Of a DNA stretch of 64,000 nt, positions 27,777-37,875 are shown one piece after another (within the stretch, counting starts at the first letter, position 1; each line of letters opens with the position of its first letter). This stretch comes from Sideroxydans sp. (GTDB lineage Bacteria > Pseudomonadota > Gammaproteobacteria > Burkholderiales > Gallionellaceae): the NCBI GenBank assembly GCA_024636935.1, contig JAGXGC010000026.1, forward strand, positions 1 to 64,000. Direction: 5' to 3'. The notes beneath the pieces are model-generated. The model ran no database searches, was not told where the DNA came from, and saw nothing but the letters and a program-made list of their open reading frames with translations. The position numbers were made by a program, and so were the translations under genes.

Positions 27777-28217
27777 ATGCAGATCACCCGCAGACTGGAA
27801 TTCGACGCCGGTCACCGCATCCCTAATCACAACAGTCAGTGCAAACATCTGCACGGACATCGTTATGCCATCGAGATCACCTTATCGGGTGATGTCATTA
27901 CGGATGAAGGCGTATCGGAACAGGGCATGGTGATGGACTTCTCGGATGTGAAGCGCATCGCCAAAGAGAAAGTGGTCGATGTATGGGATCACGCGTTCAT
28001 CGTGTATCGCAACGACAAGACAGTATTGGACTTCCTAAATACGATCCCGAACCACAAGACCGTAGTGCTGGACGTGGTGCCGACGGCGGAGAATCTGGCG
28101 CGCGTCGCGTTCGATCTGCTACAGGGGGCTTATCAAGACACCTACGGCAACCATCTGCAACTGGAGCGGGTGCGCCTGTTCGAGACACCCAATAACTGGG
28201 CCGACCACTCACGCTGA
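27777..28217 (+). CDS. queD: 6-carboxytetrahydropterin synthase
   Basis: 146 residues. It turns 7,8-dihydroneopterin triphosphate into 6-carboxytetrahydropterin, the second step toward queuosine in tRNA. The zinc ligands are in FDAGHR and HLHGHRY, with the catalytic Cys in QCKHLHGH and the Glu in RVRLFETP. Length and motif order match QueD of Betaproteobacteria. The start is ATG at 27777 after GAGGC. Convergent with the response-regulator gene. Confidence 0.93.
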   Translation: MQITRRLEFDAGHRIPNHNSQCKHLHGHRYAIEITLSGDVITDEGVSEQGMVMDFSDVKRIAKEKVVDVWDHAFIVYRNDKTVLDFLNTIPNHKTVVLDVVPTAENLARVAFDLLQGAYQDTYGNHLQLERVRLFETPNNWADHSR

Positions 28218-28226
28218 TCCACTGCG

Positions 28227-29198
28227 TTAGAACTTGCCGTATGTCCCCGCCACGACTCTGTCCCTGCCACTGCGCTTGGCTTGGTATAGGGCAGCATCAG
28301 CCGACTTGGTCAGCATCTCCAGCGATACATTCTCTTCCGGCAACACCGACACCACACCGCAACTGATAGACACGAACTTGCTGCCAGTCGCGTAGTGCGG
28401 CACTTTCAGTTCGGCCACCATCTGGCGCACACGTTCGGCGATCCACATCGCACCATCCTGATCGGTCTCCCCCAACACCAGTGTGAATTCCTCGCCACCA
28501 TAACGCGCAGCCAGATCGGTGGCGCGTGGGGCAGCACGTGCGATCTGATCAGCCACTTTCTTCAGGCAGTCATCACCCGCCTGATGGCCGTATTTGTCGT
28601 TGAACAGTTTGAAATAATCGATGTCGAGCATCACCAGTGAAAGTGGCTTCTTCATGCGCAGACAACGACGCCATTCACGCTCCAGAAAGTGATCCAGCGA
28701 TCTGCGGTTGGCGATGCCGGTCAAGGCGTCGGTGGTGGACAGGCGCAGCAATTCGGCATTGGCACCGTCCAATTTCTGCGTGACATCTACCAACTTGCGC
28801 TGCATCTCGATCAGCCGCTGCATGGCGCGCACCTTGGCATGGAACACGATCTCGCTGACCGGTTTGACCAGATAGTCGTCTCCACCGGCGGCGATGCCGT
28901 GCGCGAGGTCCTCATCGCTATTCATCGCAGTCAGGAAGATGATGGCCGCCCACTCATGCTCGCCTTCCATCATGCGTATCTTGCGTGCCACTTCAAAGCC
29001 GTCAATATCGGGCAGCTTGATATCTAGCAACACCACATCAGGTCGTTCGCGCTCATATATCTCCAGCGCCTGCGTACCGTTCTCGGCAACCAAGGGAGCA
29101 TTGACCTGCATGGCAGCCAGATAGTTGTTCAACACTTTGACTGTGACCTTACTGTCTTCCACCACCAAAATCTTGAGTGCTTCCACTTGCATATTCAT
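28227..29198 (-). CDS. Response regulator diguanylate cyclase (REC-GGDEF)
   Basis: 323 residues. Residues 8-125 form a receiver domain with acidic start VVEDS, phosphoacceptor Asp in VVLLDIKLPD and Lys in YLVKP. A helical linker of about 35 residues leads to a GGDEF domain with the active-site form GGEEF. The product-inhibition site is present: RATD five residues before GGEEF. It should make c-di-GMP when phosphorylated. The layout resembles PleD-like or WspR-like cyclases with one REC. No histidine kinase lies beside it; the neighbour is a membrane GGDEF-EAL protein 35 bp upstream in the same direction. Confidence 0.92.
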   Translation of the reverse strand: MNMQVEALKILVVEDSKVTVKVLNNYLAAMQVNAPLVAENGTQALEIYERERPDVVLLDIKLPDIDGFEVARKIRMMEGEHEWAAIIFLTAMNSDEDLAHGIAAGGDDYLVKPVSEIVFHAKVRAMQRLIEMQRKLVDVTQKLDGANAELLRLSTTDALTGIANRRSLDHFLEREWRRCLRMKKPLSLVMLDIDYFKLFNDKYGHQAGDDCLKKVADQIARAAPRATDLAARYGGEEFTLVLGETDQDGAMWIAERVRQMVAELKVPHYATGSKFVSISCGVVSVLPEENVSLEMLTKSADAALYQAKRSGRDRVVAGTYGKF

Positions 29199-29233
29199 AG
29201 ACGACCATTCTTGTTGTCAGTTGCGCTGCACGC

Positions 29234-32200
29234 TCAATCCGGCTTCCATTCCACCACCAGTTTTTCGAACTCCACCAGCGGCACTGGGCGGCTGAACAGA
29301 TACCCTTGGAACTTGCCACAACCGCGCGCCACCAGCGGCGCTATCTGCGCACTCTCCTCCACGCCTTCCGCGATGACGTCGAAGCCGAAGTTCTGCGCCA
29401 TTCCCGAGATGGTTTGCACCATCATGGCATCGCCCGGATCGGTAAGGATGTCACGCACGAATGATTGATCGATCTTAAGCAGATCGATAGGCAGGCGCTT
29501 GATATATTGCAGCGAAGAATAGCCCGTGCCGAAATCATCCATCGAGAAGCGCACACCGATCTCTTTCAGTGCGGTCATCTTACGCGTTGCTTCATCCACA
29601 TCTTCCAGTACCAGATTCTCTGTCAATTCCAATTCCAGATTGCGGGGATCGGCACCAGTCTGTTCCAAAATAGCTTTCACATCGCGCACGAAATCGGGCT
29701 GATGGAACTGCACCGGGCTGATATTCACCGCCAGATGCATACGCCCCAAGACGGGATGGTCTTCCCATATCTTGAGTTGGCTGCAGGCACTTTCCAGCAC
29801 CCAATGTCCGATGGGCAGGATCAATTTTGTCTGCTCGGCCATGGGGATGAACTGGGCTGGCGACACCATACCCAGTTCCGCACTACGCCAGCGCAACAAA
29901 ACCTCGGCACCCAGCAGCGATTTGGCTTCGTCGGTCTGCAATTGAAAGAACAACTCCAGTTCCCCCTTGGGCAAGGCCTGCCGCAATGCGTTCTCCAGCA
30001 AGGTGCGCGATTCCAACACCGCTTGCATAGACGCCTCGAAGAAGGTCACCTTGTTGCGTCCGCTTTCTTTGGACTGATACATGGCCAAGTCGGCACGCTT
30101 CAGCAATTCCTCGCTATTCACTTCGCCGCCCCGGAACAATACGACACCGATGCTGGGCGTGCTGCGATGCAATACGCTCTCCAACTGATAGGGCTGCGAC
30201 AGCGCCTCACGTATCTTCTCGGCGATACGTCCCGCTTGGGCGACCGCCTCTTCCTTGAACACGTTCATGCCCTCTAGCAACACCACGAACTCATCGCCTC
30301 CAAAACGAGAAAGGGTATCGGTATCCCGCACGCAGGTACCAAGACGGCGGGCAACTTCCACCAGCAACCTGTCGCCATATTCATGTCCTTTGGTATCGTT
30401 CAGCACTTTGAAGTGATCCAGATCGAGGAACATCAGCGCACCATATTGATCGTTACGCGCACTCTGACTCAAAGCGCGTTGCAAATGGTCTTGCAACAAA
30501 CGACGATTAGGCAAGGACGTGAGCGGATCGTAGAAGGCGAGATTCCTGATTTCTTCTTCGGCTTTTTTTCGTTCAGTAATATCCACGAATACCGCGACGA
30601 AATGGGTCACCTCATCCATGTGCTTCACGGCAGTGATGGTCAGCCACTTGGGATAGATCTCACCGCTCTTGCGTCGGTCCCAAACCTCACCCGACCAACG
30701 CCCCTCTTCGATGACGGACGCCCACATCTCCTCATAGAAATCCTTGCCATGGCGCCCCGAAGCCAGCATGCGCGGATTCTTGCCTAACACCTCTTCCTGT
30801 GAATAGCCGGTCGTTACCTCGAAGGCATGGTTCACCTTGATGATATTCGCATCACGATCTGTTACAAGAATCGCCTCCTGCGTCTCGAACGCCACGGAAG
30901 CGATACGTCCCTGCTCTGACAGGATCTCGCGCTCGGTCACATTCTGTACGGTACCGATAGAGCGTATCGGCTTACCGGATTCATCGAAGGTAGAAGAGCA
31001 ACGTTCTTCCACCCACTTGATACGGCCATCCGGCATCTGTAGACGATGCACGATCTGATAGGGTTTCTTGTCCGCTAGAGAATCGGTGTATGCCTGATTC
31101 ACCTTATCGCGATCTTCCGGATGGATACCCGCCAGAAAGGCTTCGTAGGATGCGCGAAACTGGGTTTTGTCGACCTCGAATATCTCAAATATCTGGTCAG
31201 ACCACACCAGCTTGCCGGATAACAGATCCAGTTCCCAGCTCCCAAAGTGGCCGACTTTCTGCGCTTCCTCCAGCAACTTGCGCTCGCGTTCCAGCGCGGC
31301 GGTTGCAATGACCCGATCCGTGATGTCGCGTACAAAGACAAAGAAACGATCCTCTTCTTTCCAGTAAGTGGTCGACACTTCCACCTCGATCTCACTACCG
31401 TCTTTGCAACGATGGCGGGAATCGAACACATCCCACCCCCGCTCAACTATCACTTTCATGTGCGCCTTCACATCTTCCGGCGACTGTTCCTTTGCTTCCA
31501 GCTGCGGGATGCACATCTCCAGCAATTCCTCGCGGGAATAGCCGGACATATTGCAGTAAGACTGGTTCACATCGAGCAAGCAGCCCTGCCCATCCAATAA
31601 CCAGTAGCCGTCAATATTGGTGTCCAACACATGTTGCAGATCGCTGACCGCCCGATTGCGTAGGCTAACGTTCTCGCTCACGCGCCGTGCCATATGATCG
31701 AAACGTTTGCCCAGCTCGGACAGTTCATCCTCACCGCGCAATCCCGTCTGTGTATCGAAGTCACCCGCTGCGAAACGATCTGCTGCCGCCACCAGCACAC
31801 CGACGCGACGACTGACCAATCGATGCAGGATATAAGCGATGACGATCGAAGCCAGCAAGGTGATCAGACCGAACACCAGCGCCTGCTCCAGAGAATCCCG
31901 ACGCGCGACCTGCACTTGTTCGCTGATATCCGCCTCGACATACAGCACGCCCATCTGCTTCTCCAGTCCACCATGGCGATAAGCCACGATCAAAGGGAAG
32001 TACCCTTGCAGTATTGTGGGCTGTTGCGTATTGAATGACAGCCGACTCTTTTCGCCCTGTCTGACCAGTCGCGCATCAGCTTCAGAATAGAGGGTGTGGC
32101 TGGCAACCGACTCGCCTTTCCACCTAAAGGAACTCGACAAAATCACACGGTGCTGACTATCTGCCAGCACCAGCGCGGAGATACCCGGGCGCATGGCCAC

Positions 32201-32419
32201 CAGTGAAATACTCAATAAGGCTTCAGCCTCATCACCTTCCGTCAAGCGGTTGTAGAGGATGTTCTGGAGCTGCCCCATCTCCAATCCGATCTCGCGCATC
32301 ATGTGCACTTCGATCACTCTCCGGTTCTCCCTGTTCTCCAGAAAATAGATGAGCAATGAACTGATGACGGAGATCGTCATCAAGAGCAAAGGAATGAGAA
32401 AGGAGAGACGACTTTTCAT
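29234..32419 (-). CDS. Membrane PAS-GGDEF-EAL protein
   Basis: 1061 residues. Two membrane helices (about 5-26 and 178-200) enclose a periplasmic region with no clear Cache motif. A HAMP segment (about 200-255) is followed by three PAS domains (about 265-375, 385-505, 510-625), a GGDEF domain (about 630-795) and an EAL domain (about 805-1055). GGDEF is intact with an RDTD inhibition site five residues before it. The EAL signature reads EVL, but other catalytic residues are kept: [17 protein letters not shown] and EGVEE. It could make or break c-di-GMP. It starts 11 bp after an orphan substrate-binding lipoprotein gene, which could feed it a ligand signal. Confidence 0.9.
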   Translation of the reverse strand: MKSRLSFLIPLLLMTISVISSLLIYFLENRENRRVIEVHMMREIGLEMGQLQNILYNRLTEGDEAEALLSISLVAMRPGISALVLADSQHRVILSSSFRWKGESVASHTLYSEADARLVRQGEKSRLSFNTQQPTILQGYFPLIVAYRHGGLEKQMGVLYVEADISEQVQVARRDSLEQALVFGLITLLASIVIAYILHRLVSRRVGVLVAAADRFAAGDFDTQTGLRGEDELSELGKRFDHMARRVSENVSLRNRAVSDLQHVLDTNIDGYWLLDGQGCLLDVNQSYCNMSGYSREELLEMCIPQLEAKEQSPEDVKAHMKVIVERGWDVFDSRHRCKDGSEIEVEVSTTYWKEEDRFFVFVRDITDRVIATAALERERKLLEEAQKVGHFGSWELDLLSGKLVWSDQIFEIFEVDKTQFRASYEAFLAGIHPEDRDKVNQAYTDSLADKKPYQIVHRLQMPDGRIKWVEERCSSTFDESGKPIRSIGTVQNVTEREILSEQGRIASVAFETQEAILVTDRDANIIKVNHAFEVTTGYSQEEVLGKNPRMLASGRHGKDFYEEMWASVIEEGRWSGEVWDRRKSGEIYPKWLTITAVKHMDEVTHFVAVFVDITERKKAEEEIRNLAFYDPLTSLPNRRLLQDHLQRALSQSARNDQYGALMFLDLDHFKVLNDTKGHEYGDRLLVEVARRLGTCVRDTDTLSRFGGDEFVVLLEGMNVFKEEAVAQAGRIAEKIREALSQPYQLESVLHRSTPSIGVVLFRGGEVNSEELLKRADLAMYQSKESGRNKVTFFEASMQAVLESRTLLENALRQALPKGELELFFQLQTDEAKSLLGAEVLLRWRSAELGMVSPAQFIPMAEQTKLILPIGHWVLESACSQLKIWEDHPVLGRMHLAVNISPVQFHQPDFVRDVKAILEQTGADPRNLELELTENLVLEDVDEATRKMTALKEIGVRFSMDDFGTGYSSLQYIKRLPIDLLKIDQSFVRDILTDPGDAMMVQTISGMAQNFGFDVIAEGVEESAQIAPLVARGCGKFQGYLFSRPVPLVEFEKLVVEWKPD

Positions 32420-32430
32420 CGGCTTGCGGT

Positions 32431-33408
32431 CTATTCAGTCACACAGGTCTGCAAATCGGAGACCAGCGCCGCATTGATATCGATGTCGCGATTGAGTTGG
32501 CCTTCGCTCTTCATCAAAACATTAAGGCGTTTGGCTGCATTCAGGATCCCCGGTGTCTTCCCGCCTAGAAGCGACAGGTTCTCTTGTAAGGTCGGTGTCT
32601 TGATCCCCTGCACCATGTTTAGATATTCCTGTGGTGTGACCCCCAATCGCTTGGCGATGGAAGCCGCTGCGGCATCAGGAGATTGGCGCATGTAGTGCAA
32701 AGTGCGCATCCATTGATGGGCGACGTTACAGACATCTTCTCGGCGCGCCTGAAAGACCTCCTCACGCACCAGCATCAGATCAAATATCTCATTCGGGATC
32801 ATACTGCTGTCGAACAGCACATGCGCCCCCCGTTTTGCCAGCGCAGTCTTGAAAGGGTCAAAGGTGATGAAGGCATCTGCCTTTCCAAGACGATACATCT
32901 CTTCATGTTTGCTCTCCGCACTGGGGATGACCGTAACATCCTTGCGGGTGAGTCCTGCCGCATCCAACGTGCGACTCAACATATAAACGCCCAGCGGGAT
33001 ATTGAGGATAGCGATGCGTTTACCTTTGAGGTCAGACAGTTTTTTTATCTTGGGACTGGCCATAACGGCATCCGCGCCGTGTGAGACATCCAGAGCCATC
33101 AGGATACGTAGCTTGACCCCGCTTTCCATCAGGTCCAAGGCCTCATCAAGCGTCAGCGTAGCGATATCGGCTGAATTGTTGCGGAAGGCTTCCAACGTGA
33201 TATCAGACGAGGGGAGTTCGAACAGTTTGGCTTTTTCAGGCGGCAGGTAACCGATCTCTTTCGCCAGATAGAGCGGCTCATAGCCCGGCCAAGGACTACT
33301 GGCGATCCTTAATGGCTGCTCAGGCTGGCTATCACAGGCAGATAGCAGCGGCAGAAGCAAAGACATTAGAAATAGTTTTAACCATGAGGCTTTGATACGA
33401 GACTCCAT
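32431..33408 (-). CDS. Orphan substrate-binding lipoprotein (NMT1/SsuA-like)
   Basis: 325 residues. The signal peptide ends in the lipobox LLSAC (Cys25), so it should be anchored on the periplasmic side. The body matches the type II binding fold of sulfonate/nitrate/thiamine-precursor ABC systems: PWPGYEPLYLAKEIGYL near the start, then DITLEAFRNNSADIATLTLDEAL and DLKGKRIAILN. No ABC permease or ATPase is near. The only close partner is the GGDEF-EAL membrane protein 11 bp downstream, which suggests a ligand-reporting role. The ligand is not known. Confidence 0.85.
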   Translation of the reverse strand: MESRIKASWLKLFLMSLLLPLLSACDSQPEQPLRIASSPWPGYEPLYLAKEIGYLPPEKAKLFELPSSDITLEAFRNNSADIATLTLDEALDLMESGVKLRILMALDVSHGADAVMASPKIKKLSDLKGKRIAILNIPLGVYMLSRTLDAAGLTRKDVTVIPSAESKHEEMYRLGKADAFITFDPFKTALAKRGAHVLFDSSMIPNEIFDLMLVREEVFQARREDVCNVAHQWMRTLHYMRQSPDAAAASIAKRLGVTPQEYLNMVQGIKTPTLQENLSLLGGKTPGILNAAKRLNVLMKSEGQLNRDIDINAALVSDLQTCVTE

Positions 33409-33506
33409 CCCCCCCCCTATAACTCACCGAGACTCTGCTGGCCTCTCACTGTGACATAGCATTCAAATAAACACTTCAACCATAGTCAATTATACGGACA
33501 ATTCTT

Positions 33507-36500
33507 TCAGTCTGATTTCCAATCCTTGATCAGTCGCTCCAATTCATCCAAGGGGATAGGCTTGCTGAAGAAATAGCCCTGATAAGCCATGCAAGCATTG
33601 TGCTTCAGAAAGCTCAGTTGGGCCTCAGTCTCCACACCCTCGGCGATGACGTCGTGCCTGAAGTTCTTCGCCATGTCGATGATGCTCTGCACCATGCCCG
33701 CATCACTCTGATCCACGGTGATATCACGCACGAAACTCCGATCGATCTTGAGCTGATCCAGTGGCAGTTTCTTCAGATAGGAAAGCGAAGAATAACCGGT
33801 TCCAAAATCGTCCAGCGACAGCTGCACGCCGAGATCCTTCAGCGCCTGCATCTTTTTCACCACGTCCGTGATGTCATTCAGAACCACGCCTTCGGTCAAT
33901 TCCAGCTTCAAGCGATTTGGCGCCACGCCATGACGTTGCAGAATGGAAGCCAGATGGGCCACGAAATCATGCGCAGCGAACTGATGCGCGCTGACGTTGA
34001 CCGCCATCGTCAAACCAGACTTGAGCGGATCTACTGACCACAGTGCCAACTGGGCACAAGCATGATGTAGCACCCAATCTCCCAACTCCACGATCAGCAT
34101 ACTCTCCTCGGCCACAGGGATGAACTTTGCAGGCGGAATCATGCCGCGCGTCGGATGCTGCCAACGCAAAAGCGCCTCGACACCCACCAGCTTGCGCTCG
34201 TTGTCCACCTGCACCTGATAGTGCAACTGTAGTTCGTCGTTCTCGATGGCACGACGCAGATCGTTCTCCAGCATGGCACGCGTATCCAGATCATGCTGCA
34301 AGCTCGGGTCGTAGAATCGAACAGTGTTTCGACCGGCGTTCTTCGCCTGATACATCGCCACATCCGCATGCTTGATCAGGTCATCCTGTGACTCAACTCC
34401 GTCGTGGAACAGCTCCACGCCGATACTGGGTGAGGTGTAATGCTCATGCTCTTTTAGCTGATAAGGGTGCGCCAGAGACTCCCTGATCTTTTCAGCCACC
34501 AGCCCAGCCTTGTGCGATGCCTCTTCCCGATGAGCGCCTATCCCCTCCAACACCACCACAAACTCATCGCCTCCCAGCCTAGCTACCGTATCGACTTCAC
34601 GCACGCATTGTCTGATACGTTCTGCCACCTCGATCAACAACAGATCACCATAATCATGGCCAAGCGTATCGTTCAACACTTTGAAACGATCTAGATCGAT
34701 GAACAGCAATGCACCAAAATCACCATTCCGCACTGAGGCGGCCATCGCATTCTGTATACGATCCATGAACAGACGACGATTGGGTAACTGCGTCAGCGCA
34801 TCGTAGAACGCCAAGCCGCGTATCTCTTCCTCGTTGCGCTTGCGCTCGGTGATGTCGCTGAAGAGAGCGACATAGTTGACCGTACGCCCTGCCTCATCCT
34901 TAACGGCAGTGATGGTCATCCACTTGGGATAAATCTCGCCGCTCTTGCGCCGGTCCCATATCTCGCCCGCCCAAGAGCCTTTCTCAAGCAGTTGCTGCCA
35001 CATCTCTTTATAGAACTCTTGGTCATGACGCCCTGAACTCATGATGCGAGGATTTAGCCCCTGCACTTCCCATGATTTAAAGCCGGTGATCTCGGTAAAG
35101 GCATTGTTGACACGAACGATGTTGGATTTTTCATCGGTGATCATGATCGCATCCTGTGTTTCAAAGGCCACCGCAGCCACGCGCAATTGTTCCTCGTATA
35201 ACTTGCGCGCCGTGATGTCATGCATAATTCCGACGGAGCGGACCGGTTTACCAGTCTCGTCATAGCTCGTGGTGCAATGCTCCCGCAACCACTTGATTCG
35301 ACCGTCAGGGAACACGAGTCGGTGCTCGATATCGTATGGGGAGCCTTCCTGCAGAGAACGTTGATAGGCTTCATCCAACTTTTCTCTGTCCTGCGGATGA
35401 ATAGCATTCAGGAACATCTCATAACTAGCTGTCACCTCCTCCTTGTCCAGCTCGAAGATATGGTAGGCCTCGTCCGACCAGATCAGCTCTCCGCTCAGCA
35501 AATCGAACTCCCAGCTCCCCAGCTTGCCTAGCCGCTGCGCCTCGTTCAGCGTCTGCTGCTGCTGAACGAGGCGCAGAGCATTCTGCTTACGCTCAGAGAT
35601 GTCGCGACAAAACACGAAGAAGTGTCCATCGCTGAAAGTCGTCGATATCTCGATATCGATCACGATTCCATCCTTGCGCCTGTGTTTCGTCTCGAACTGG
35701 TCATATCCGTTCGCAATGATCTTTTCGAGATGTGCCCCAACATCCTCAGGCTGCTCACTGGCTTCCAATTGACTGATATGCATCGCAACCAGTTCCTGCA
35801 CGGAATAGCCGGACATTTGCGCATAAGATTCATTCGCTTCCTGCAGAAAACCTTCGGCATTCGTCATCCAGTAACCGTCCAGTGCCGTCTCAATCACCTG
35901 ATGGTGGCGCAACAGCACTTCCTGCGTGCGCTTACGCTCGGTGATGTCGCGGCTGGATGCATACAGATAAACCTCTCCGTCTATCTCTACCCCCGTTGCA
36001 CACACTTCAACTTGGATCAACTGCCCATCCTTGTGCCGGTGCAGAGTTTCGAAGGTGGCGCTTTTTCCAACCATCTCTTGAAAGCGCTGTGTGAGCTGAT
36101 CCGAGGTAAATTGATCGTCCCAATCACGCACATTGAGGCGCATCGCCTCTTCTTGCGTATATCCAAGCATGCGACAGAACGCATCGTTCACTTCCAGCAC
36201 ATTGCCTTCGATGTCCATCACATGGATGCCTTCCATCGAATTCATTTTCAGCGCCTGATTGCGGTGCAACTGGGCTTCGATCAATTGCAGTTGCTCACGC
36301 CGACTGCCGACATCTAGACCCAGCCCGATCAGTACCGGTTCATCGTCGCGCAACACGCGCCGACCTGTGAATTGATAGGGAATTCGCTTGCCATCTACTG
36401 TGCACAAAGAGGCGTCAACTGTCACATCACCGTGCTCGAAAACTGCACCGATACTTTTAGCTATCAAAGCCTTGTCATCACCTTCGAACAGATCAAGCGG

Positions 36501-37868
36501 GTCGGTACCCACCAATGCTCCCTCTGACACGCCCACCGAGATCTCAAAGTTGCGGTTCACCATCATGAACCGACCATCCAACCCGATCATGTAGAACACG
36601 CCTGGCAGCGATTCGATTAACTCCTTGCGAAAGGCATTCTCATGCTCGATCACGTCATGACCCGACAAGGTATCCATCATGCTATTCAGTGCGAGCACCA
36701 GCTGCCCGACTTCACCGCCGTACATTTCGCGCAGATGCGGGATGCGTTTACGTTCCGCGATCTCGCTTGCCGCCAGAGTGATGCGATTGAGCGGACGCAG
36801 GATGACTCGCACGGCCAGCAGGAATGCCAGCGCGGCGAACAACGTCAGCAGCAAGGCCTTGACCAGACTGGGCTTGCGAATGCCCGCAGCATCCAAACCC
36901 AGCACCTGCTGTGGAACGTGATAGGCCAGCAGCAGAAAACGCTCAGGATGCACCGAATCGAAATGCACACGCTCTGCTGCCAGATAGCCTCCGGCACCAT
37001 CCGGCATCTGTCTCAAAGGTGCGCAATTACCCGCATGTGGCTCGAACTTCGTCTTCAGCGCAGGGAAGGTATTGCGAATATCGTTCTGCTGATGACCCGT
37101 CTCGGTCGAAAAGCTGCGCAACCCATCGGGAGACAGCAGATTGTGTCCTTGGTTGTCTGCAATGTAACCGCTAACACCTTTCGGCGCACCTACGGCGAGT
37201 GGTGCCAGCAGATGGTTCGCGTCCATATTCAGCACCAACATGCCAAATCGTTGCCCGCGTTCATCGAACACTGGCACGACGGCACGCAAAACCAGACGAT
37301 ACGGCACCTCGATGCGACCATGCACTTCGTTGAGCGTGAAATCGGACAGCTGGACATCCCCGGCAGACAGCGACTGACCTGCCTTGAAATAGTCCATATC
37401 GCCCTTGCGCTGTAAAGCGTTCTTCGGCACGACGACCAACCTGTCTCGGATTCGATCGACTCGCACCAGTTCACGCCCGCCATCGGCCAGCCCGATGTAG
37501 CGGGCCTGGAAGTATTCAGGATGCGCAGCAAGGTAAGCACTGAATATCTCCTGCAGACGACGTTCCCATACTTGCCGCGTATTGCGCTCACGCGGGTCTA
37601 AGCCGCCATTATGGATCGCCCGAGAGATGCCGCTGATCGGCGGGGTATTCGACAAGAACAGTACGTCGCGTCGCAAGGTCTCCATCTGCAACAGCAGGCG
37701 CTCTCGCTCGACATGCAATGCACCGTCCAGCGTGGACTCGCGTTCAGCCAAGAATTCTTCCTTGATGCGCTGGTTCTCCAACCAGGTCCACACCGCACCA
37801 CCCGCCACCACCAATAGCACGCCCAGCAAAGTGATCCTAGTCGAGAGGCTGATATTGGCGAGTTTCAT
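33507..37868 (-). CDS. Cache-HAMP-multi-PAS-GGDEF-EAL protein
   Basis: 1453 residues. A membrane helix (about 10-27), a long periplasmic double-Cache-like domain (about 35-330, QARYIGLADGGRELVRVDR), a second helix (about 335-356) and HAMP lead to five PAS-type domains (about 420-1025), then GGDEF and EAL. GGDEF is intact with an REVD inhibition site, and EAL is a full VEALLRW with [17 protein letters not shown] and EGVE. Both activities are possible. The gene starts 7 bp after the udg stop, so it is probably on the ispD-ispF-tsaB-rimI-udg transcript, an odd place for a signalling gene. Several PAS units match those of the genes at 29234 and 40934. Confidence 0.9.
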   Translation of the reverse strand: MKLANISLSTRITLLGVLLVVAGGAVWTWLENQRIKEEFLAERESTLDGALHVERERLLLQMETLRRDVLFLSNTPPISGISRAIHNGGLDPRERNTRQVWERRLQEIFSAYLAAHPEYFQARYIGLADGGRELVRVDRIRDRLVVVPKNALQRKGDMDYFKAGQSLSAGDVQLSDFTLNEVHGRIEVPYRLVLRAVVPVFDERGQRFGMLVLNMDANHLLAPLAVGAPKGVSGYIADNQGHNLLSPDGLRSFSTETGHQQNDIRNTFPALKTKFEPHAGNCAPLRQMPDGAGGYLAAERVHFDSVHPERFLLLAYHVPQQVLGLDAAGIRKPSLVKALLLTLFAALAFLLAVRVILRPLNRITLAASEIAERKRIPHLREMYGGEVGQLVLALNSMMDTLSGHDVIEHENAFRKELIESLPGVFYMIGLDGRFMMVNRNFEISVGVSEGALVGTDPLDLFEGDDKALIAKSIGAVFEHGDVTVDASLCTVDGKRIPYQFTGRRVLRDDEPVLIGLGLDVGSRREQLQLIEAQLHRNQALKMNSMEGIHVMDIEGNVLEVNDAFCRMLGYTQEEAMRLNVRDWDDQFTSDQLTQRFQEMVGKSATFETLHRHKDGQLIQVEVCATGVEIDGEVYLYASSRDITERKRTQEVLLRHHQVIETALDGYWMTNAEGFLQEANESYAQMSGYSVQELVAMHISQLEASEQPEDVGAHLEKIIANGYDQFETKHRRKDGIVIDIEISTTFSDGHFFVFCRDISERKQNALRLVQQQQTLNEAQRLGKLGSWEFDLLSGELIWSDEAYHIFELDKEEVTASYEMFLNAIHPQDREKLDEAYQRSLQEGSPYDIEHRLVFPDGRIKWLREHCTTSYDETGKPVRSVGIMHDITARKLYEEQLRVAAVAFETQDAIMITDEKSNIVRVNNAFTEITGFKSWEVQGLNPRIMSSGRHDQEFYKEMWQQLLEKGSWAGEIWDRRKSGEIYPKWMTITAVKDEAGRTVNYVALFSDITERKRNEEEIRGLAFYDALTQLPNRRLFMDRIQNAMAASVRNGDFGALLFIDLDRFKVLNDTLGHDYGDLLLIEVAERIRQCVREVDTVARLGGDEFVVVLEGIGAHREEASHKAGLVAEKIRESLAHPYQLKEHEHYTSPSIGVELFHDGVESQDDLIKHADVAMYQAKNAGRNTVRFYDPSLQHDLDTRAMLENDLRRAIENDELQLHYQVQVDNERKLVGVEALLRWQHPTRGMIPPAKFIPVAEESMLIVELGDWVLHHACAQLALWSVDPLKSGLTMAVNVSAHQFAAHDFVAHLASILQRHGVAPNRLKLELTEGVVLNDITDVVKKMQALKDLGVQLSLDDFGTGYSSLSYLKKLPLDQLKIDRSFVRDITVDQSDAGMVQSIIDMAKNFRHDVIAEGVETEAQLSFLKHNACMAYQGYFFSKPIPLDELERLIKDWKSD

Positions 37869-37875
37869 TCGGCGC

